Positions 35,197 through 48,249 of a stretch of DNA of 64,000 bases are shown here, one piece after another. The translations under genes were made by a program, and so were the position numbers. The notes beneath the pieces were generated by a model that saw nothing but the letters and a program-made list of their open reading frames with translations, was not told the origin of the DNA and ran no database searches. The DNA is from Phytophthora hibernalis (taxonomy: Eukaryota; Oomycota; Peronosporomycetes; Peronosporales; Peronosporaceae): the NCBI GenBank assembly GCA_012656075.1, contig JAAKBF010000324.1, positions 62,001 through 126,000 of the forward strand, read 5' to 3'. The stretch's first letter is position 1. Each line of letters begins with the position of its first letter.

Positions 35197-36654
35197 ATGG
35201 AGGAGGTGGTGCTGGCGCGCGAGGGCGAGTACCGTGTGGAGGTGCCGCCGCAGACGGAGGTGGGCGTCCGTCTCAAGAGCGGATCGGCGGAGCTCTTCGG
35301 CGTGGAACTGGCCATCGACCGCGAGTACGTCTTCCGCGACCGGAAGCTGGCCATCTTCACGTGGTATGGCTGCACACTAGAGGTGCGCGGGGCCACGGAG
35401 GCCTACACGTCGGAGGACACGCCCATGGGCAGCTACCTGAACATCCACGCACAACTGCAGCGCCGCCGTGAAGTAGCCAAGGCCAAACATGCCGCCGGTC
35501 CGCGCGTGTTCGTGTGTGGGCCCGTTGACAGCGGCAAATCGACGCTTACGCAGCTTCTGGCCAACTACGCGCTGCGCCTGGGCGAGAAGCCCACACTTGT
35601 GGAGCTGGACGTGGGACACGGCTGTCTCAGCGTCCCTGGCACGCTCTCGGCCTCGCCGCTGGACATGAACTCGCTGAGTATCGAGGAGGACTTCATCCTG
35701 ACGAACCCGCTGGCTTTCTTCTACGGCCACGCTGCCGCCTCCGAGAACGTGGAGCTCTTCCGGTTCCAGCAACAGCAGCTGGCCAAGGCGGTCAAGACAC
35801 GACTGGCCAATGATGAAGAAGTGAACGCGTCTGGATGCATCATCAACACATGTGGCTGGGTGGACGGCATGGGCTTCGACTTGCTGCTACACGCCATCAA
35901 GGAGTTTGAGGTAGACGTGGTGCTGGTCATTGGCCAAGACCGACTGTACAGTCGCCTGCAGAGCTCGCTGACCGGTGCAAACAGCAATGGAGTGGCCAGG
36001 TCGATCGTCAAGCTGTCGAGATCGGACGGCGTCGTCCCGCTGAGCACAAAGCTGCGCTCGGCTGCGCGCATCAGCTGCATCCGGGAATACTTTTACGGCG
36101 CGCACTCGCTCAGTGTGGCAATCCCTACACTGTCGCCCTGCATCAACGAGTTCTCGTTCGATGATGTGTCCTTCTACGCGATCAAAGGTGCGGCCTTGGA
36201 GATCGGATATTGCTTATTGCTGCTGAGCTCACCACTGCCATTTTTCTTGATATTGCTTTTGTGAGCAGATATGAAGGTGTCCGACGTGATGCTCCCGGTG
36301 GGCCAGGTGGAGACGCAGACGGATCGGTTGCGCGTGGTTCCAGTTGAGAAGACGGCCGACCTGGGGCACTCGTTGGCAGCTGTGGCACACCCGCAACGCG
36401 GCCAAGACGCGTCTTCTTCGTCTTCAACAGACCTCTCCTGGCTCCTCAGTGCTCCAGCTGCAGGCTTCGTGTTCATGTACGTGCGCAATCACCAAGTTCC
36501 CACCATTCTTGGGCATGTACTAACTTTTGGGCGTGTTTGTATGTGCAGTAAAGAGGTTCGGATGGCGGAGCAGAAGTTGGTGCTCCTGGTACCTTCGCCA
36601 GGGCCGCTACCCTCGCGCAACCTGATACTGGGCTCCATCAAGTGGATGGAGTGA
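35197..36654 (+). CDS. CLP1: CLP1, polynucleotide 5'-hydroxyl kinase of the 3'-end processing complex
   Basis: Nuclear subunit of the pre-mRNA cleavage factor (and, in animals, of the tRNA splicing complex). The N-terminal beta domain (EVVLAREGEYRVEVP) is followed by a P-loop GPVDSGKST (about residue 110) and the family-typical LELDVGHGCLSVPGT-like block, with CIINTCGWVDGMG further on. The C-terminal domain ends with KLVLLVPSPGPLPSRN. Exons are 35197-36187, 36269-36476 and 36549-36654 with clean GT-AG introns of 81 and 72 nt. No frame break. Whether kinase activity is kept cannot be told; the Walker A Lys-Ser-Thr is intact. The gene starts about 150 bp right of the pogo element, so its promoter region borders the insertion. 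Confidence 0.95.
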
Positions 36655-36912
36655 GTTTTGAGCGATCGAGTGTCTACGACAGCTGTGGAGCTCCCCAATA
36701 AAGTTAGGTTTTAGTAAACGATTCCGATTTCTTTCAGCCCGTTATTTGTCGTCATCTTTCCTACGACCAGACAGACTGACTTGCTTGGTTCCGATACAAC
36801 GGGAAGTCAAGTGGGAACATCTTCGGAGCAGACCAGCAATTCAACTCGCAGTCGTATCTAATCTCAGCGCATGCTGTCGAATGCAAAACTTGCGTTTACT
36901 TAGTACACTGTA

Positions 36913-39157
36913 CTAGACAGAACTCAGTCCCCAGCCCTTATCCGGTCGGTTCTGACGGTACCATTGCCCACCACCTACGTCGAGAGCGCGGTCAAATTCG
37001 CCGGCACTCGCAACAATCTTCACGATATGCTTGTATAGCTCCACATTGATGTCAGCATCAAGCTTTCCGGTCATCTCGTCATACATCGTGACGGCGGCGC
37101 GCCAGTCTCCTGACGCTCACAGGATGTAATCGCCAGCACGAGCAGTTCCGTACGAACAGCCATAGACATCGGGGTCGGCAGGTCGCTGTATAAGGCTAGG
37201 ACAGTCTCGTGATCCTGCAGTTCCACGGCTGAGCGCATCGTCAAAACGTAGAGAGCATCCGCTGGGTAATGGAGCAGCGGATTCTGGTTTTTAGAGGAAG
37301 TCTCTCGAGTCTCCAAGTACAGGTCAAATATTGCCAGCACATCCGAGTGGCGGTTCTTCTTCGCCAAATACTTCATCAGTACTGTGAACGAGAAGGTGGA
37401 CACCAGACCGTCCTCTTCCAGCATCTTTTGCAGATAAGCAGACGCAGCAGTGTACTTATCGGCCGAGAGGAATACCTCTACCATGTGATGGTGCGTAATC
37501 GACGACAGCGGCTGACCACGCTCTGCAAACTCGGCTAGGATCGCAACCGCCGTCTTGTCATCCTTCAGTCCTTCACAAGCGCGAATCAAAAAGTTGAGTG
37601 CCTTAGAGCTTTTGGTGCGGCGACGGCAGACCTTGTCATTCTGCCACAAATTCACGATGGCAGCATAATCCTTCGCCGCGTAGTAGACGCTCATAAGCGT
37701 CTCATAGTGTCCCCGATCCAAGGTAATGCGCTCGTCCTTCTCTCCTTTTGTTGCCTGCGCACAGTAATGTTTGGCCATCTCCACGTCACCATTCAATGCA
37801 CACCCTTCCAGAAGGATGTTTAGCGTGTATGCATCCCACTTGAGGTCAGCCTCACTAATGAGGGACAACAGGACAGGGAACATGTCCACCTTTCGCGAAC
37901 GCACGGCAGAAACCAGCAACGAGTTGAACGTCACGAGATCGGGGGTAGCGTTAGGAGTCATCCGCATCTTTTCAAAAGTTTGCAGCGCTTCATCCATATT
38001 GCACGCATTGCCAAACGCCGAAATCATGCAGTTGAAGGAGTATGTCGTGGGCTCAGCGTGACGTTCCACCAACTTGAAAATGCGGCGAAGCTGTGTTAAG
38101 TCTGATGTTCTCGCGCAAGAGCTGAGTGACGCATTGCAGACGTTATCGCCCGGGTAGACACCGTCCTCGAGCAACAGTTCAAAAAGCAGGGAGGCGCAGT
38201 GGTGCTGACGATTGCGCGAGCACGAGATAATCGCGCACGTGAACACCTCCGACTTGTGCGCGTCGTCCGTGTACGGGATGGAGGTCACCAGCTCCTGAAT
38301 TTCCTCCCAGCGTTCCAACCGCGCATACGCCAGGATCGCGGCGCCGTACGTGCGCGCGTTGGGCTTGACGCCAGCAGAGATCATCTCGTTGAGCAGATTC
38401 AAGGCCATGGGGACATCGCACTTGCCGCCGCGAGCGCAGGCGTGGATGGCGCTGGTGAAGGTGACCACATCCGGCTTCATGTTGAAGTGGTGGGTGATCT
38501 CCAGCACTCCCAGAGCCACCTGCGCATTGCCCAGTCGAGCGCTGGCCGCTGCGACGCGGTTGAGGCGGTCGCGGTCGGGCTCCTGGATCTGGTTGCGTAG
38601 CACCTCGAGCGCCATCTCACTGCGGTTCATTTTGATGAGCGCGCACACGAGCATCACGAGCTCCTGGTCAGACCAACTGGTGTTGAGGATCGGGAACTCG
38701 TCCATATACTGCACCAGACACCAGCAGCCACAAGTCAGTCCTCACCTCACTACAGCCCAGTCAACTCATTTCCACACACCTTGCGTAGCACCGACGAGAC
38801 CTTATTCGACTCCATCTCCTTCGTCAACAGCAAGCGGAAGGACACGCGGTCCATGTCTGCCCACCACTTGCTCTTCTTGCGCCGGGGCTTGTCCTTCTTC
38901 ACCCGCGACCACGCTACCGCCGCACCGTCGTCCATCTCCACCTCCGAGCGTGGACTCATGAGGTTGAAGCTCTTGCTGCTGGTCCTGGCCCTGCTCTGCT
39001 GCTGCTGCGCTTCGTCTTCCGCCGCTGCGTCACTGGCGGAGACCGCGTGTGAGGCTGCGCTGCCCGCCTGCGTCGAGAGACCGCGCGCTGCCAGTCGTGG
39101 GTGTCGAGCGGCCGCGTGCCACAGAGATCGTCGCGCCTGCTGCAATGTCGTTGCCAT
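36913..39157 (-). CDS. Pentatricopeptide-repeat (PPR) protein, probably mitochondrial
   Basis: Organellar RNA-binding protein of about 720 residues. The N-terminus is Arg/Ala-rich without acids (MATTLQQARRSLWHAAARHP), a likely mitochondrial targeting peptide. Successive 35-residue helical repeats follow, for example KPDVVTFTSAIHACARGGKC, KPNARTYGAAILAYARLERW and TPDLVTFNSLLVSAVRSRKV. The intron is 38709-38779. A -1 step near 37108 shifts to a frame reading DWRAAVTMYDEMTGKLDADI and on to the stop at 36913, giving another repeat; without it the protein would stop at 37071. The ATG at 39157 is chosen because the upstream codon at 39175 is GTG. It lies about 200 bp from the divergent TFIIIC gene. 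Confidence 0.88.
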
Positions 39158-39356
39158 CGTCGCCGTGGGCCTCACCGGAATGTGGGGCCACTGCAGGTCA
39201 ACGCGTGCGTGTCTTTGCTAAAAAATGTTCGTTTTGGTCCAGTCAACTTTAGTACACTGTAGCCATGATCCAAATATTAAATTGTGCATACCAAATCGCA
39301 CTTTTGGAGTCTTCCACTCTTATCGCCATCCAAAGGCTATCGGCACCTCGACGTTC

Positions 39357-42300
39357 ATGGCGTGTCGGACGCCTCGCGAGCTGGCGGCCGCGTGCATGGA
39401 CCACATCGCCCTCGAAGGCAGCGCCGGGATATCCGTCCACCGTCTGTTCGCCGCCGTGGAGCCGCGCGACGACGCGCATATGCGACGCCACGTGTGGCGG
39501 CTGCTGCGTTCGAGTTGTGGCGCGCTGCGCTTCTTTCGGGGCTCGGAGGCCTCCGCGAAGCCGCCGCAGACGCCCAGTAAGAAGCGCAAGCGACCCGAAC
39601 CCGGCGCCAATCAGGACAACTCGGTGGACGTCAAACGGGAGATGCTGCAGGCCGCTGCCGTTGACGCGGCGCAGACTGCCGAGGAGCTGGCGCTGCTCAC
39701 GTACGAACAGGCGATGGACAAGCAGCAGGAGCAGGATAATCAGGTCATGGTGGTGGCCTGCGAGGAGCTGCGCCACCGGGCGCTCAATATTCCGGTCAAG
39801 GCCATCGCCGCAGACCTCGGAGACGAACATCTGCGCATACTCGAAGCTGTAGGCCACGCGCGCGTGCAGGGAGTAACTGTGACAACTCTCACCAAGTTGC
39901 TGGCGGGAGGAACTGTCAAGAGGCTGCACAACTGCCTCGACACGTTGATTTCGTACGGACTCGTGGTCAAGCGCATGATGATCGTGGCCCGCCCAGTCAT
40001 GCGACGACTGAACATCATCCACCTGCCGCGGTTCGCAGCGGACTTCAAGCCGCAAATGTTCGACGAGTCGGCAGGTTTCCAGTCGGACGAACAGAGCAAG
40101 AAGATCTTGTGTGCAGCAGCAGAAAAGTACTTGAAGGCGCTGCCGACGCACTCGTCCGTGCTGTCGGATCTCGGGCGCGACCTCAGCTTGCAGAAACGGC
40201 ACCTCGAGGTGCTGCGCTCACATATTATGCAGGAGTGCAAAGTCGATGATAACTTTCCGTTGGAGTTGTTCCAGGCGGTGCTACAGCCATCAAGACGTGC
40301 GAGTCTGGAACCAAAAATTTTGAACTGCGTGCGGTACAAGCCACCGAACACTCGACGGCATTCTGGTGATCGGCATGGTATTATTTTGGAGCTCGGGCTG
40401 CTTCGCCAAATCTATGGCATTATTGAGGACAGTGCAGAGAACGGAGCCACTATTGTCGATCTTCGTAACCAAATTGTGCTTCCCGGGAGCAAATTGCCGT
40501 ATAAATTGGTGAGTGTGCTGGCAGGGATGTACAGATTGAAGGCCGAGTCAATCATCCTGGGGAAGAATAAAGCTTTCCGACTCTACCTTGACTCGATGGC
40601 CCCAAGTAACAACGTGTTATCAGCAGACCTGGCTAATAGCACCTCGGACCCGATTCATCAGTCAGCCCAAAGTGCTGACGTGGATGAAGTACCAGTTGCT
40701 GAGGTAAAGGTGGAAAGAAATTTTACAGTTCGAGCCAATAAGGCATTGAAAGTGGCGCTTGGTGGAGCAGCGGAAGTTGACGGCACGAGTGCTCGACGCC
40801 GCGAGCACATTTTGGAGCGTCTCGAGGATGAGAAAATTATTAGTCTATCGTCGCTGCGTGCCAGTGTATTCAGTATGGAGAAGCAGCGCGCGGAGATCAA
40901 CGCAGGCAGCGAAGCTGCTGTCGGGAACAATTTCAAGCCGCTGGCTGCAGTGGGAAAGGTGGACACACGATCAATTTTTCGCATTGCAACGGAACTAGAA
41001 CTTTCAAAAAATTACGCTTACTGCAGCTTCCATTGCCCGCACGCAATGTTTCAACGAAGTTTCGTGCCCTCCGTTGCGTAGTTGCATTTGGGTACGAACA
41101 CAACGATATCTTTATTCAAGGCTTTGTGAAGAATTATTGCCGGGACGAGCGTTTGCGGCGTATTCATCGGAGCTCTGATAACGGTCAAGTGGTTCGATTT
41201 CATAAGATCGGAGGCAATTACGGTGGGGTAGAGGATGGGTCAGCTCGAAAGAGACGGCGATTTGACTCGGGGATGCTCAACGCTACCGTTATTGACTCCA
41301 AAGAACCGATTTCAGATTCCGATGAGATCAGGGATGCTGTGCTTGACACAATTCGTCATGCTTCTGATATTGATGCAGAGGTCAGCGACGAGGCTTCGCC
41401 TGTCCGAAATGAAATTAGCTACAAGATTCGGCGTTTTGTGAGCCAGCAAAAATCAGGGATTCACAACCAACAGTTTAGGAAGCTCGGGTTTGCATACGGC
41501 GTCATGTATCGATGTAAAATTTTACATCGGTTTTTGTGGAGTGCTTTGCATCTGCAAAAATCAGATCTCCAGCTCCCTGGAGATGATAACGATACATCAA
41601 TTCAACACCTGAACGACGGGGACAGTGACCACTGTGACAGTTCAAAAGATCCCAGTTCGTCAGCGGGCATATCCTCGGCTGTGGGTAGTCATAATCAACA
41701 ACCAGGACCACTGCAAGGGATTGTATTTTCGCGCGAATCGGTCTTGCACTCAATGCCTGTGCAATTGTATATTCAGATTTTCTCGGGTGGAGGAATTTTG
41801 ACAGATGCTGAATTTGCTATCGTTGAAGAGGCCATTTCAAAGCAGCTTACGTTCGACGCAATTCCGGAGGCAGTCCGCGAAAAGGTCTGGAGTCACGAGT
41901 CGCAGCGCACAGCAAAAGTTCTGGGTACTCTAGCAGATCTGGGATTGGTGCTACCACACAAGATTGGAATGAAGCACCTGGTAAAGATTCTTCGAGCCGG
42001 ATATACTGATGGACGCGACGGTGTGCTTTCTCGCGCGCTGAAAGATAATGCACTAGGTGGACTTTTTCGCTTTAATAAGCAGGTCAGAATTTTCCTGGAT
42101 GACAATAGCAGGAAGGACGATGCCTTTTCTTCATGTGACGCGCAGGTTGATGCAAAACGTCGTAGTGTGAATGAACTGGATTCAATTCGCGTCGTTGGGA
42201 TAACAGAAAAGACGTACAGCTTCTCTAGTGCGCTACCGTTGCGGTTTTCATTCGAGTCGGAATGTGATATTGATCGCTACTGGGAGGCTCTCGAGTGTCT

Positions 42301-44501
42301 ATGCCTCGAACAAATGGCCATGGAAGTGGAAAGTCCTCGAAGAAATGAGCCAGCTGTATGTGAGGTACCCAAGCCTGCTAAGACGCGCTCTCGACGAATG
42401 TATCGCATTCTCTCCTGGATACCGAAGTCACGGAAACCTGCACCGAAGCACAAGCGTGAAGAAGGTGACGAAGGTGATAGCGCAAATTTTACGAGCAGCG
42501 GTATTGTGTCGACTAATGTCAGACCTCGAAAAAACGACAAAAGGCTCATCATGGTGACAATATGGCAGTGGGTATTGGCAATTGTGGAGCTAAACGAAGG
42601 CATAGGAAGAAGGATACAGGCAACTCGGGCCAAGAAGATCAGTCGAAGTCGGGGCCGCTCACTTGGACGGATGTGGATGAACAACTTTTGGTGGAGTACT
42701 TTATTGACAGCTGCAAGAGTCAGTGGAAAATAACTGTTCCTCAAGGTTTGCAGCGTGAAAAGGAGCAAGTCGCATTCCGAAATCACACAATTTCACGAAC
42801 AGGTTTTGGCCTTGTGGCTATAGCACGAAAACTGGGCAAACGGAAGATTGACGTGAAGAAGCGGCTAAAGGAAAAACTGATGGAGCCTGTCGTAAAACTT
42901 TTGTTTGAAAACGCAAAACGGGAATTACAGCTAGTCGACAACCCCGGTGGGTCATTTCACGAAGAAGTTGCGATCCGAGGGTCAACCAGGCTCACAGCAC
43001 TTTTTCGGCGCGCTGTGATGATTATCGTGTCTCCCCGAGAAGAGTATCACCCACTTGTCGCTGAGGAGTTGATTTCGTCTTGGAGCTCGCACGAGATCCG
43101 TCTGGTTTGGCGATATCTCTGGTTAAAGAACTGGATTGTCCGCGCGTCTGAGAAAGAACGAGGTCGTGGCTACTCCACCAGCCAGCGACTGCAAGACTCA
43201 CTCAAAGTGACCACATTGTCGTACCCATTGCTGCTATTCCAGCAAGCTGCGGAACAAGAGAGTATGGTTAACTCAACGCTCGAGGAGATCACAGCAAGCA
43301 AACCTGGGCCCAGCGAAGGACGGCAGCGCGGCGTATCTCTTCACAATAGTGATCAACTTTTCGAGGATGATTTTCCGGTAAATGCCACATCTGGGCAATG
43401 TGCTCTCGAATTAAGCTGTCAAGTGCTTGGTACATGCTCACTGACAGCAGTTCACTCAACGATCTTCGAAACGGACGCGGAACCCGAAGATGCGGTTGCA
43501 ACGCAGCAGACAAATGGGAAGAGACTACCTAGTTCTACTAAGAGAGAGTCTCCTGAATTGCAAGAGTCTAAAGGACAGATCTGGCTTTGCTGCACACTTG
43601 GCCAACAAGGTGAATGTTGCAAAGGCGTCAGATCTCATCGACAGTTGGCGAGTTGAGACTAGAATGCACGCTGTGACTGTCGAGAGCACAAACGTCTTTG
43701 AGGCGTTTCCTCTACAAGAGACCGATGACAGCAGCGGGCTGGGGAGCATTCCACCCGTTTCAGTATCGCGAGGAATCCGAGAAAGCGCTGGGGCATTCAG
43801 TGGTTGCTCATATCCGCGAAATTGGCGAGGAGGGGCTGACAATGCCATCTCTAATGGAAAAGCTGCGCTTAAACGACGACGATGAGAGTTACACTGAGTT
43901 GCGAATGCGTGTGGTGCGCTGTCTCAACACGCTTGTTGACCAAGGTGTGCTGATTTGTGTAAACGGATACTACGAACAGCGCTACATTGTGAAAGAGCAT
44001 GGAGATGTGTGGTTGCTGAGGCCGTTTTCATTGGTTCCAAGTACCAGCTCGTCTTCAAAACCCCAGGTTGTCTTTGAAGGTGAGAAGGACACCTTGTCGT
44101 TCCCATGGTTGAAGATGGACGGCGGAACAAACTATAAGTTCCTGTTCGCGATCCAGCGTAAATTGTTATCGCTGATTATTCAGGCACCGGGTATTACCGT
44201 AAAGCGAGCCCACACAAGGATGAACAAGCTACTGACGCTGCAAGATACCCGCGAGGCTATGTCTTTACTTGTGGAGGAAGGGCTGGTATATGCTCGGGCG
44301 GTCACATCTCCAGGTGCCGAAGTCCCACATCTGTTCAAATCATCGATCCCTTCAGCTCCTAAGGTCGTGAAGTTGGTGGGCAGTGTGCTGTCCTACGACC
44401 GCTCAGTTTTTGAAGTGCACTTCTTCCCTCACGTCGAGTGCATCCAGCGATTCGGAAGCATCGTGCAGGATTATCAGAACGAAGTTTTTCAGAATGACTG
44501 A
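39357..44501 (+). CDS. TFIIIC B-block-binding subunit (TFC3/GTF3C1-like)
   Basis: Large subunit of the RNA polymerase III factor that recognises the B box of tRNA genes. The N-terminus (CMDHIALEGSAGISVHRLFAA) matches the first winged helix of animal GTF3C1. A B-block-type winged helix follows at residues about 150-225 (ILEAVGHARVQGVTVTTLTK onward), then several more winged-helix stretches and a C-terminal domain ending near VQDYQNEVFQND. Total about 1,715 codons, near the family size. Frame steps are needed at A6 41006-41011 (one A joins SKKLRLLQLPLPARNV), near 42550-42600, near 43565 and near 43735. No introns are required, although the 42.5-kb step could be a short intron. Sequence is continuous in character across each step, so I treat it as one gene. 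Confidence 0.85.
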
Positions 44502-44959
44502 GCCCAGGAGGGTGTTCGAGCCGAAGCAGTAACAACAAGGAGGTGCGCAAGAGCTGCGAGAGGAATCTAGATGAGTACTCAAATCTTGCAAATGCGTTTT
44601 GGCGCTGTGCACGTCGGTAAGGAGCACATGGTGCAGGTTGTGACGTCGAAGAGCTCGACGGTAGACCGACAACCGTTTAAGTATTTAACGTGGTTCGTGT
44701 ACTGGGATACTACTCCAGAACTTGCTTGTTTTTACTGCGATCTTCTTTCTCTGTAAGCGAAATCACGTCCTTGTAACACCCAGCAGCGCCCACATTCGTG
44801 TGACCCAAGTGGAAGTGACCATCACTCTTGAGACGATAGCGGACGGCTGAATCAGCCGCTGATCCTCAGCATACTACAGTACGAGGTCCGCAAGTACGGT
44901 AGTTAGTTTGAAAATGGTTGTTGAACAACCGTGTTCAAATTATCCATATACTATGACTT
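44502..44959. other. Intergenic; distant outer homology of the inverted duplication
   Basis: No gene is visible. A stretch near 44803-44828 (AAGTGACCATCACTCT) matches the reverse complement of sequence just beyond the right arm near 53496-53522. This suggests the uricase duplication was originally longer than its near-identical core. Confidence 0.5.
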
Positions 44960-46853
44960 CCCAGCATGAGTTTCGTTATTACTTAATGCTTCGACGTCAC
45001 CAGGAGGTGTCTATCTGAAAAGCAGACACAAAAGACGCAGTTCGAATAGTATAGATCCATGCACGTCGCTCACAGCCTCGAGGCAGAGCGCACCAATGTG
45101 GCCGAGATAATGCCGTGCGGCTCGTCCGTGGGCAGAAACACCTCGCCGTGCGGGTGGATGTTCTTGCAGCCGAAGCGAGCGAGGTCGATGGGGTTGTTGT
45201 GGATGTTGGGCATGGTGATCTTGATGTCCTTCACGTACGGGCACCGCTCCAGCACGGCCTCGCCCATCTTGTACAGCGTGAACTGCACGGCGGGACTCGG
45301 CACGCCCACGTCCGCCGGGCCGGAGAACGTCTCGAGCAGCACGCTCTTGACCTCCGCAGCTCTGGCCACAAAGTCTCTGCCGAGCGCGTCGGACGTGTAG
45401 TTCCACGTGGCCGTGACGCACGTGCTCACGAGGCGGTCGGGCACGTCCAGCAGCGTCGTGTACTCGTCGCGGAAGAAGTCGACGAAGGCGGACTGCGTCG
45501 TCTTGAGCACCTTGAGGCCGTCCACGCCGCCCTGCACCGTCACCTCTGGAGCTCCGTGCGACGACTTGCGAGCCACCACACTGTAGTGGAGAGAAGCAGC
45601 AGCAGGTGAGCGTTAGTGACAGCAACGAGAAAGAGAGAAATAGTGAGGTGCAGACACGTACTAGGCGGTGGAGAAGCCGGCGCCGGCACTCACGAAGGTG
45701 TGGTGGTGCGGCCGTGTCTGGCCCTTGGAGTCGGGCACCACCACGCGCTCCCACGGCGTCTCGAACAGTTTGACTTTGGCCACGCTGATCTGCTCCGATG
45801 CGACACACACACCAACAACAATAATAGGCTCTGTTAGTATCGCTTGCGCCTCCATGTAGCGCAAGTGGGCGAGCAGGACGTACGATGTCCGGGTGTTTGG
45901 TGACGAAGTGTTTGGCCAGGACGACGCCAAAGTCCTCGAGCGAGGCGAACTCGTGCTTCTTGGCCATGACCCACACCGTGTTCTTGACCGAGTCCGTGGG
46001 CAGCACCTGGCCGTTATCGCCGTCGTAATAGGCGCTAGCGGCGGGCGCGCCCTCCAGCAGCACCTGCGCCTCCAGCTGGACCACCGAGTGCTTCTCGGGC
46101 GTGCGCGTCACCTTGAGCAGCCGCACGCGGCCCTTGCCGTGTTCGTGTTGCAGGAGTTTGACGACCATCGTGGAAGGAGGAAAGAGACTTGGAGTTTGTG
46201 CTGCCGGGTGCGAATCGAGGAATGCAGCGACCGGTCGGCGGCGATGTTGAACAGCGACCCAGATGATCTGACACGCATTCACACAGCCCAGTTCTGCGTT
46301 AAATCATTACATCGGACCGCCGACGCGCGCGACGTCACGGCAATTCCCTCCACAGCAAAATGCAAAATGTAAGACGAATGCCGGTGGTGCAGCGCGTCTT
46401 TGCGCCGGCATGCAGGCGCGACTAGCGTTGGCGATGCATGCCACCCATTTTAGCGCAACTTTTTATCGCACGCGTGGTCGGCGAAGTATGCGGGGAGGGA
46501 GCGCTGGCTTCGGTCCGCCCCTTACCGACGACCTGCGTGCGGAGATGGTTGCGTTTGGTCAATCTGAACGGGGTGCATATTGATAAGTTCATAGCAACTT
46601 TCTTACTTTGTTACGTCTTTGACTCACGACAGCACGAAAGCATGTGTGGACAATTAGTTCTTGCCTTTTAGCGTACCGGTACGGGACGATAAACGATTCC
46701 CTAGTAAAGCGTTTGTTAGAATGGCCATCGTCGAGGGAGTATCTTGTTAAGATGATTAAGATGAATGCTCATTTGTGTTGTGATTGACTGCTGCGGTGAC
46801 GGAATTCATCATGCGCCATTTATCGGGTCAACGCTGTCTACCAAGTGCAGCGG
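44960..46853. repeat. Left arm of 1.9-kb inverted duplication
   Basis: This 1,894-bp segment is the near-perfect reverse complement of 51561-53455 (1,895 bp) and spans the whole uricase gene and its 5' region. Differences I can see: one 3-bp indel (near 46524 versus 51895), single-base homopolymer differences (near 46497, 46463 and 45747), one base in GG versus G near 45010, and at least two substitutions. Both edges are sharp. Confidence 0.97.
45070..46168 (-). CDS. UOX: Uricase (urate oxidase), copy A, intact
   Basis: Peroxisomal enzyme that oxidises urate to 5-hydroxyisourate in purine breakdown. Motifs: KGRVRLLKVTR at the N-terminus, TDSVKNTVWVMAKKHEF with the active-site Thr, the RPHHHTF segment, and FVDFFRDEYTTL. 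The C-terminal tripeptide is SRL, a type 1 peroxisome signal. Exons are 46168-45884, 45789-45662 and 45580-45070, with GT-AG introns of 94 and 81 nt. The frame is continuous. I chose MVVKLLQHEH at 46168; an in-frame upstream extension lacks family similarity. It is the mirror of copy B at 52247. Confidence 0.97.
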
Positions 46854-48077
46854 AAATACAGCACATCGCTTCGGTAGTGGTCATCGCGCGCTTCGCCTGA
46901 TGCAAGTCTTTCTTGGCCGTAGCCACAACAAAACCAATGTGAGCACGTTCTTCACCCCAAACCACGTCAACCGTGTCATGAACTCGCAGAAGACACTAGA
47001 ATCAAATAATGTTCTTCCTTGATCGATGTCCGGGACTAACTTTCACACGGTAAAAAAACCTCAAGAATATTGCTCTCGAGGTTTTGGAGCTTCGTCCGTC
47101 GTATCGGTTTTGCGGGGAACATGCTGGCGTGTGCACTGGCACACTGTGCCACAGTGGGCTGTGTTCGCTTCTCGCCGGTCTGATTGGCAGAAATATGTTT
47201 TTCTGCGATTGGCTATTAGTCAAACGGTAATTTACCAAGATCTTGGATCGCGAAGATATCCGCTGCCTAAGAAGCGGCCTGCGCTCGCGTGTGAACTTTC
47301 AACGCGCTCGAAGAGCAGCCGACAGACTCGAGACCTTCCTGCTGGTACTGCAAGGCAGCATGTTCTCTTGCCAACACTTGGGTCTGGTAGAGAAACTGCT
47401 GGACTAGCGCAGCGACGTGGTCCTTGACGCTGGGGCCGAGTGCTTGAACAGTTGCTGCGTTGTAAGCGACGACAAGCGCTGCACTACTGTCAGCACCAGC
47501 GGCGCCGATCTCTCCGTCGTCAGCAACGTCGGCGTCGACGTCGATCTCCACATCGTCCTGAGCAGCATCAGCTAGAGTGCGAGCTTGAGCTCGAGTTAGC
47601 ACCATCGTCGGGAAGACTGCAATATTCTCCCGCCTCGAGTGAGCTCGATAAATTTCAGTGCAGCTGTGGATGATCGTGCGATTTTCAGCCAATCCAACGC
47701 GTACGATACGAACATGCCAGATCCGCTTAAGTACGAAATGCGCGAGAACGAATATCAGGAGGAAGCTCGCAAAAATGTTCGTTCTTCTCGCACTTTAGCG
47801 AGGAGAACACGAAAATCACGTTTATCATGTTCCCTCTTATTCGTGGAAGCATTTCTTACCCACTTTTTGTTCCCCTACCCGCATGTTCGACCAAGGCTTG
47901 GATAAAGATGTGCTGCTTGTGGCACAGCACCACAAATCAAGCTCAACTTCAAATTGAAGTAGTTGAATTCTCGCGTGCGTGCCACGCGACTCAGAGCTCA
48001 TTCTCGAATCGGACCTGGAGCGCACATCCAACGTCTGATTCGGTTCGACCAAGAGTGACAACTGTAACCGACCAGTA
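46854..48077. other. Left part of duplication spacer
   Basis: Accessory sequence without an intact gene. It has an 8-bp hairpin near 47048-47077 (AAAACCTC/GAGGTTTT) and a possible Gag fragment at 47267-47605. Its right boundary is the TA of the second pogo-like element. Confidence 0.5.
47267..47605 (-). pseudogene. Possible retrotransposon Gag N-terminal fragment
   Basis: A frame beginning MVLTRAQARTLADAAQDDVE runs for about 112 codons. The start MVLTRAQAR and the acidic, Ala/Asp-rich follow-on are typical of Gag starts of oomycete Ty3/gypsy elements as I recall them. No nucleocapsid knuckle, protease or polymerase follows. A weak call; it might be a short unrelated gene. Confidence 0.3.
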
Positions 48078-48100
48078 CAGACAACAACGGAAAAATACGC
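48078..48100. repeat. Left TIR of second pogo-like element
   Basis: 23 bp, pairs with 49622-49644 with one mismatch; preceded by TA. Confidence 0.85.
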
Positions 48101-48249
48101 CAGCACTGACCAGTATCCTCCATAGTAAGCCGATATCTACCAAAAACACGCCATCGGAAAATAATAAATCTGATTGGTCAAAAGTAGCACTCGAGTCCAA
48201 GAAAAAGGTCGAGATTATTTAAAAGAGACGAATATCGATCTAAAAAAGG

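Noticed and set aside
9307..41011. Programmed ribosomal frameshifting
   Set aside because: Sites share no heptamer or structure, and occur in unrelated genes that are normally not recoded; the uricase copies differ at one such site.
45011..46282. 423-aa minus frame overlapping uricase copy A
   Set aside because: It reads through introns in the wrong frame (Arg/Gly-rich); the spliced uricase explains the region.
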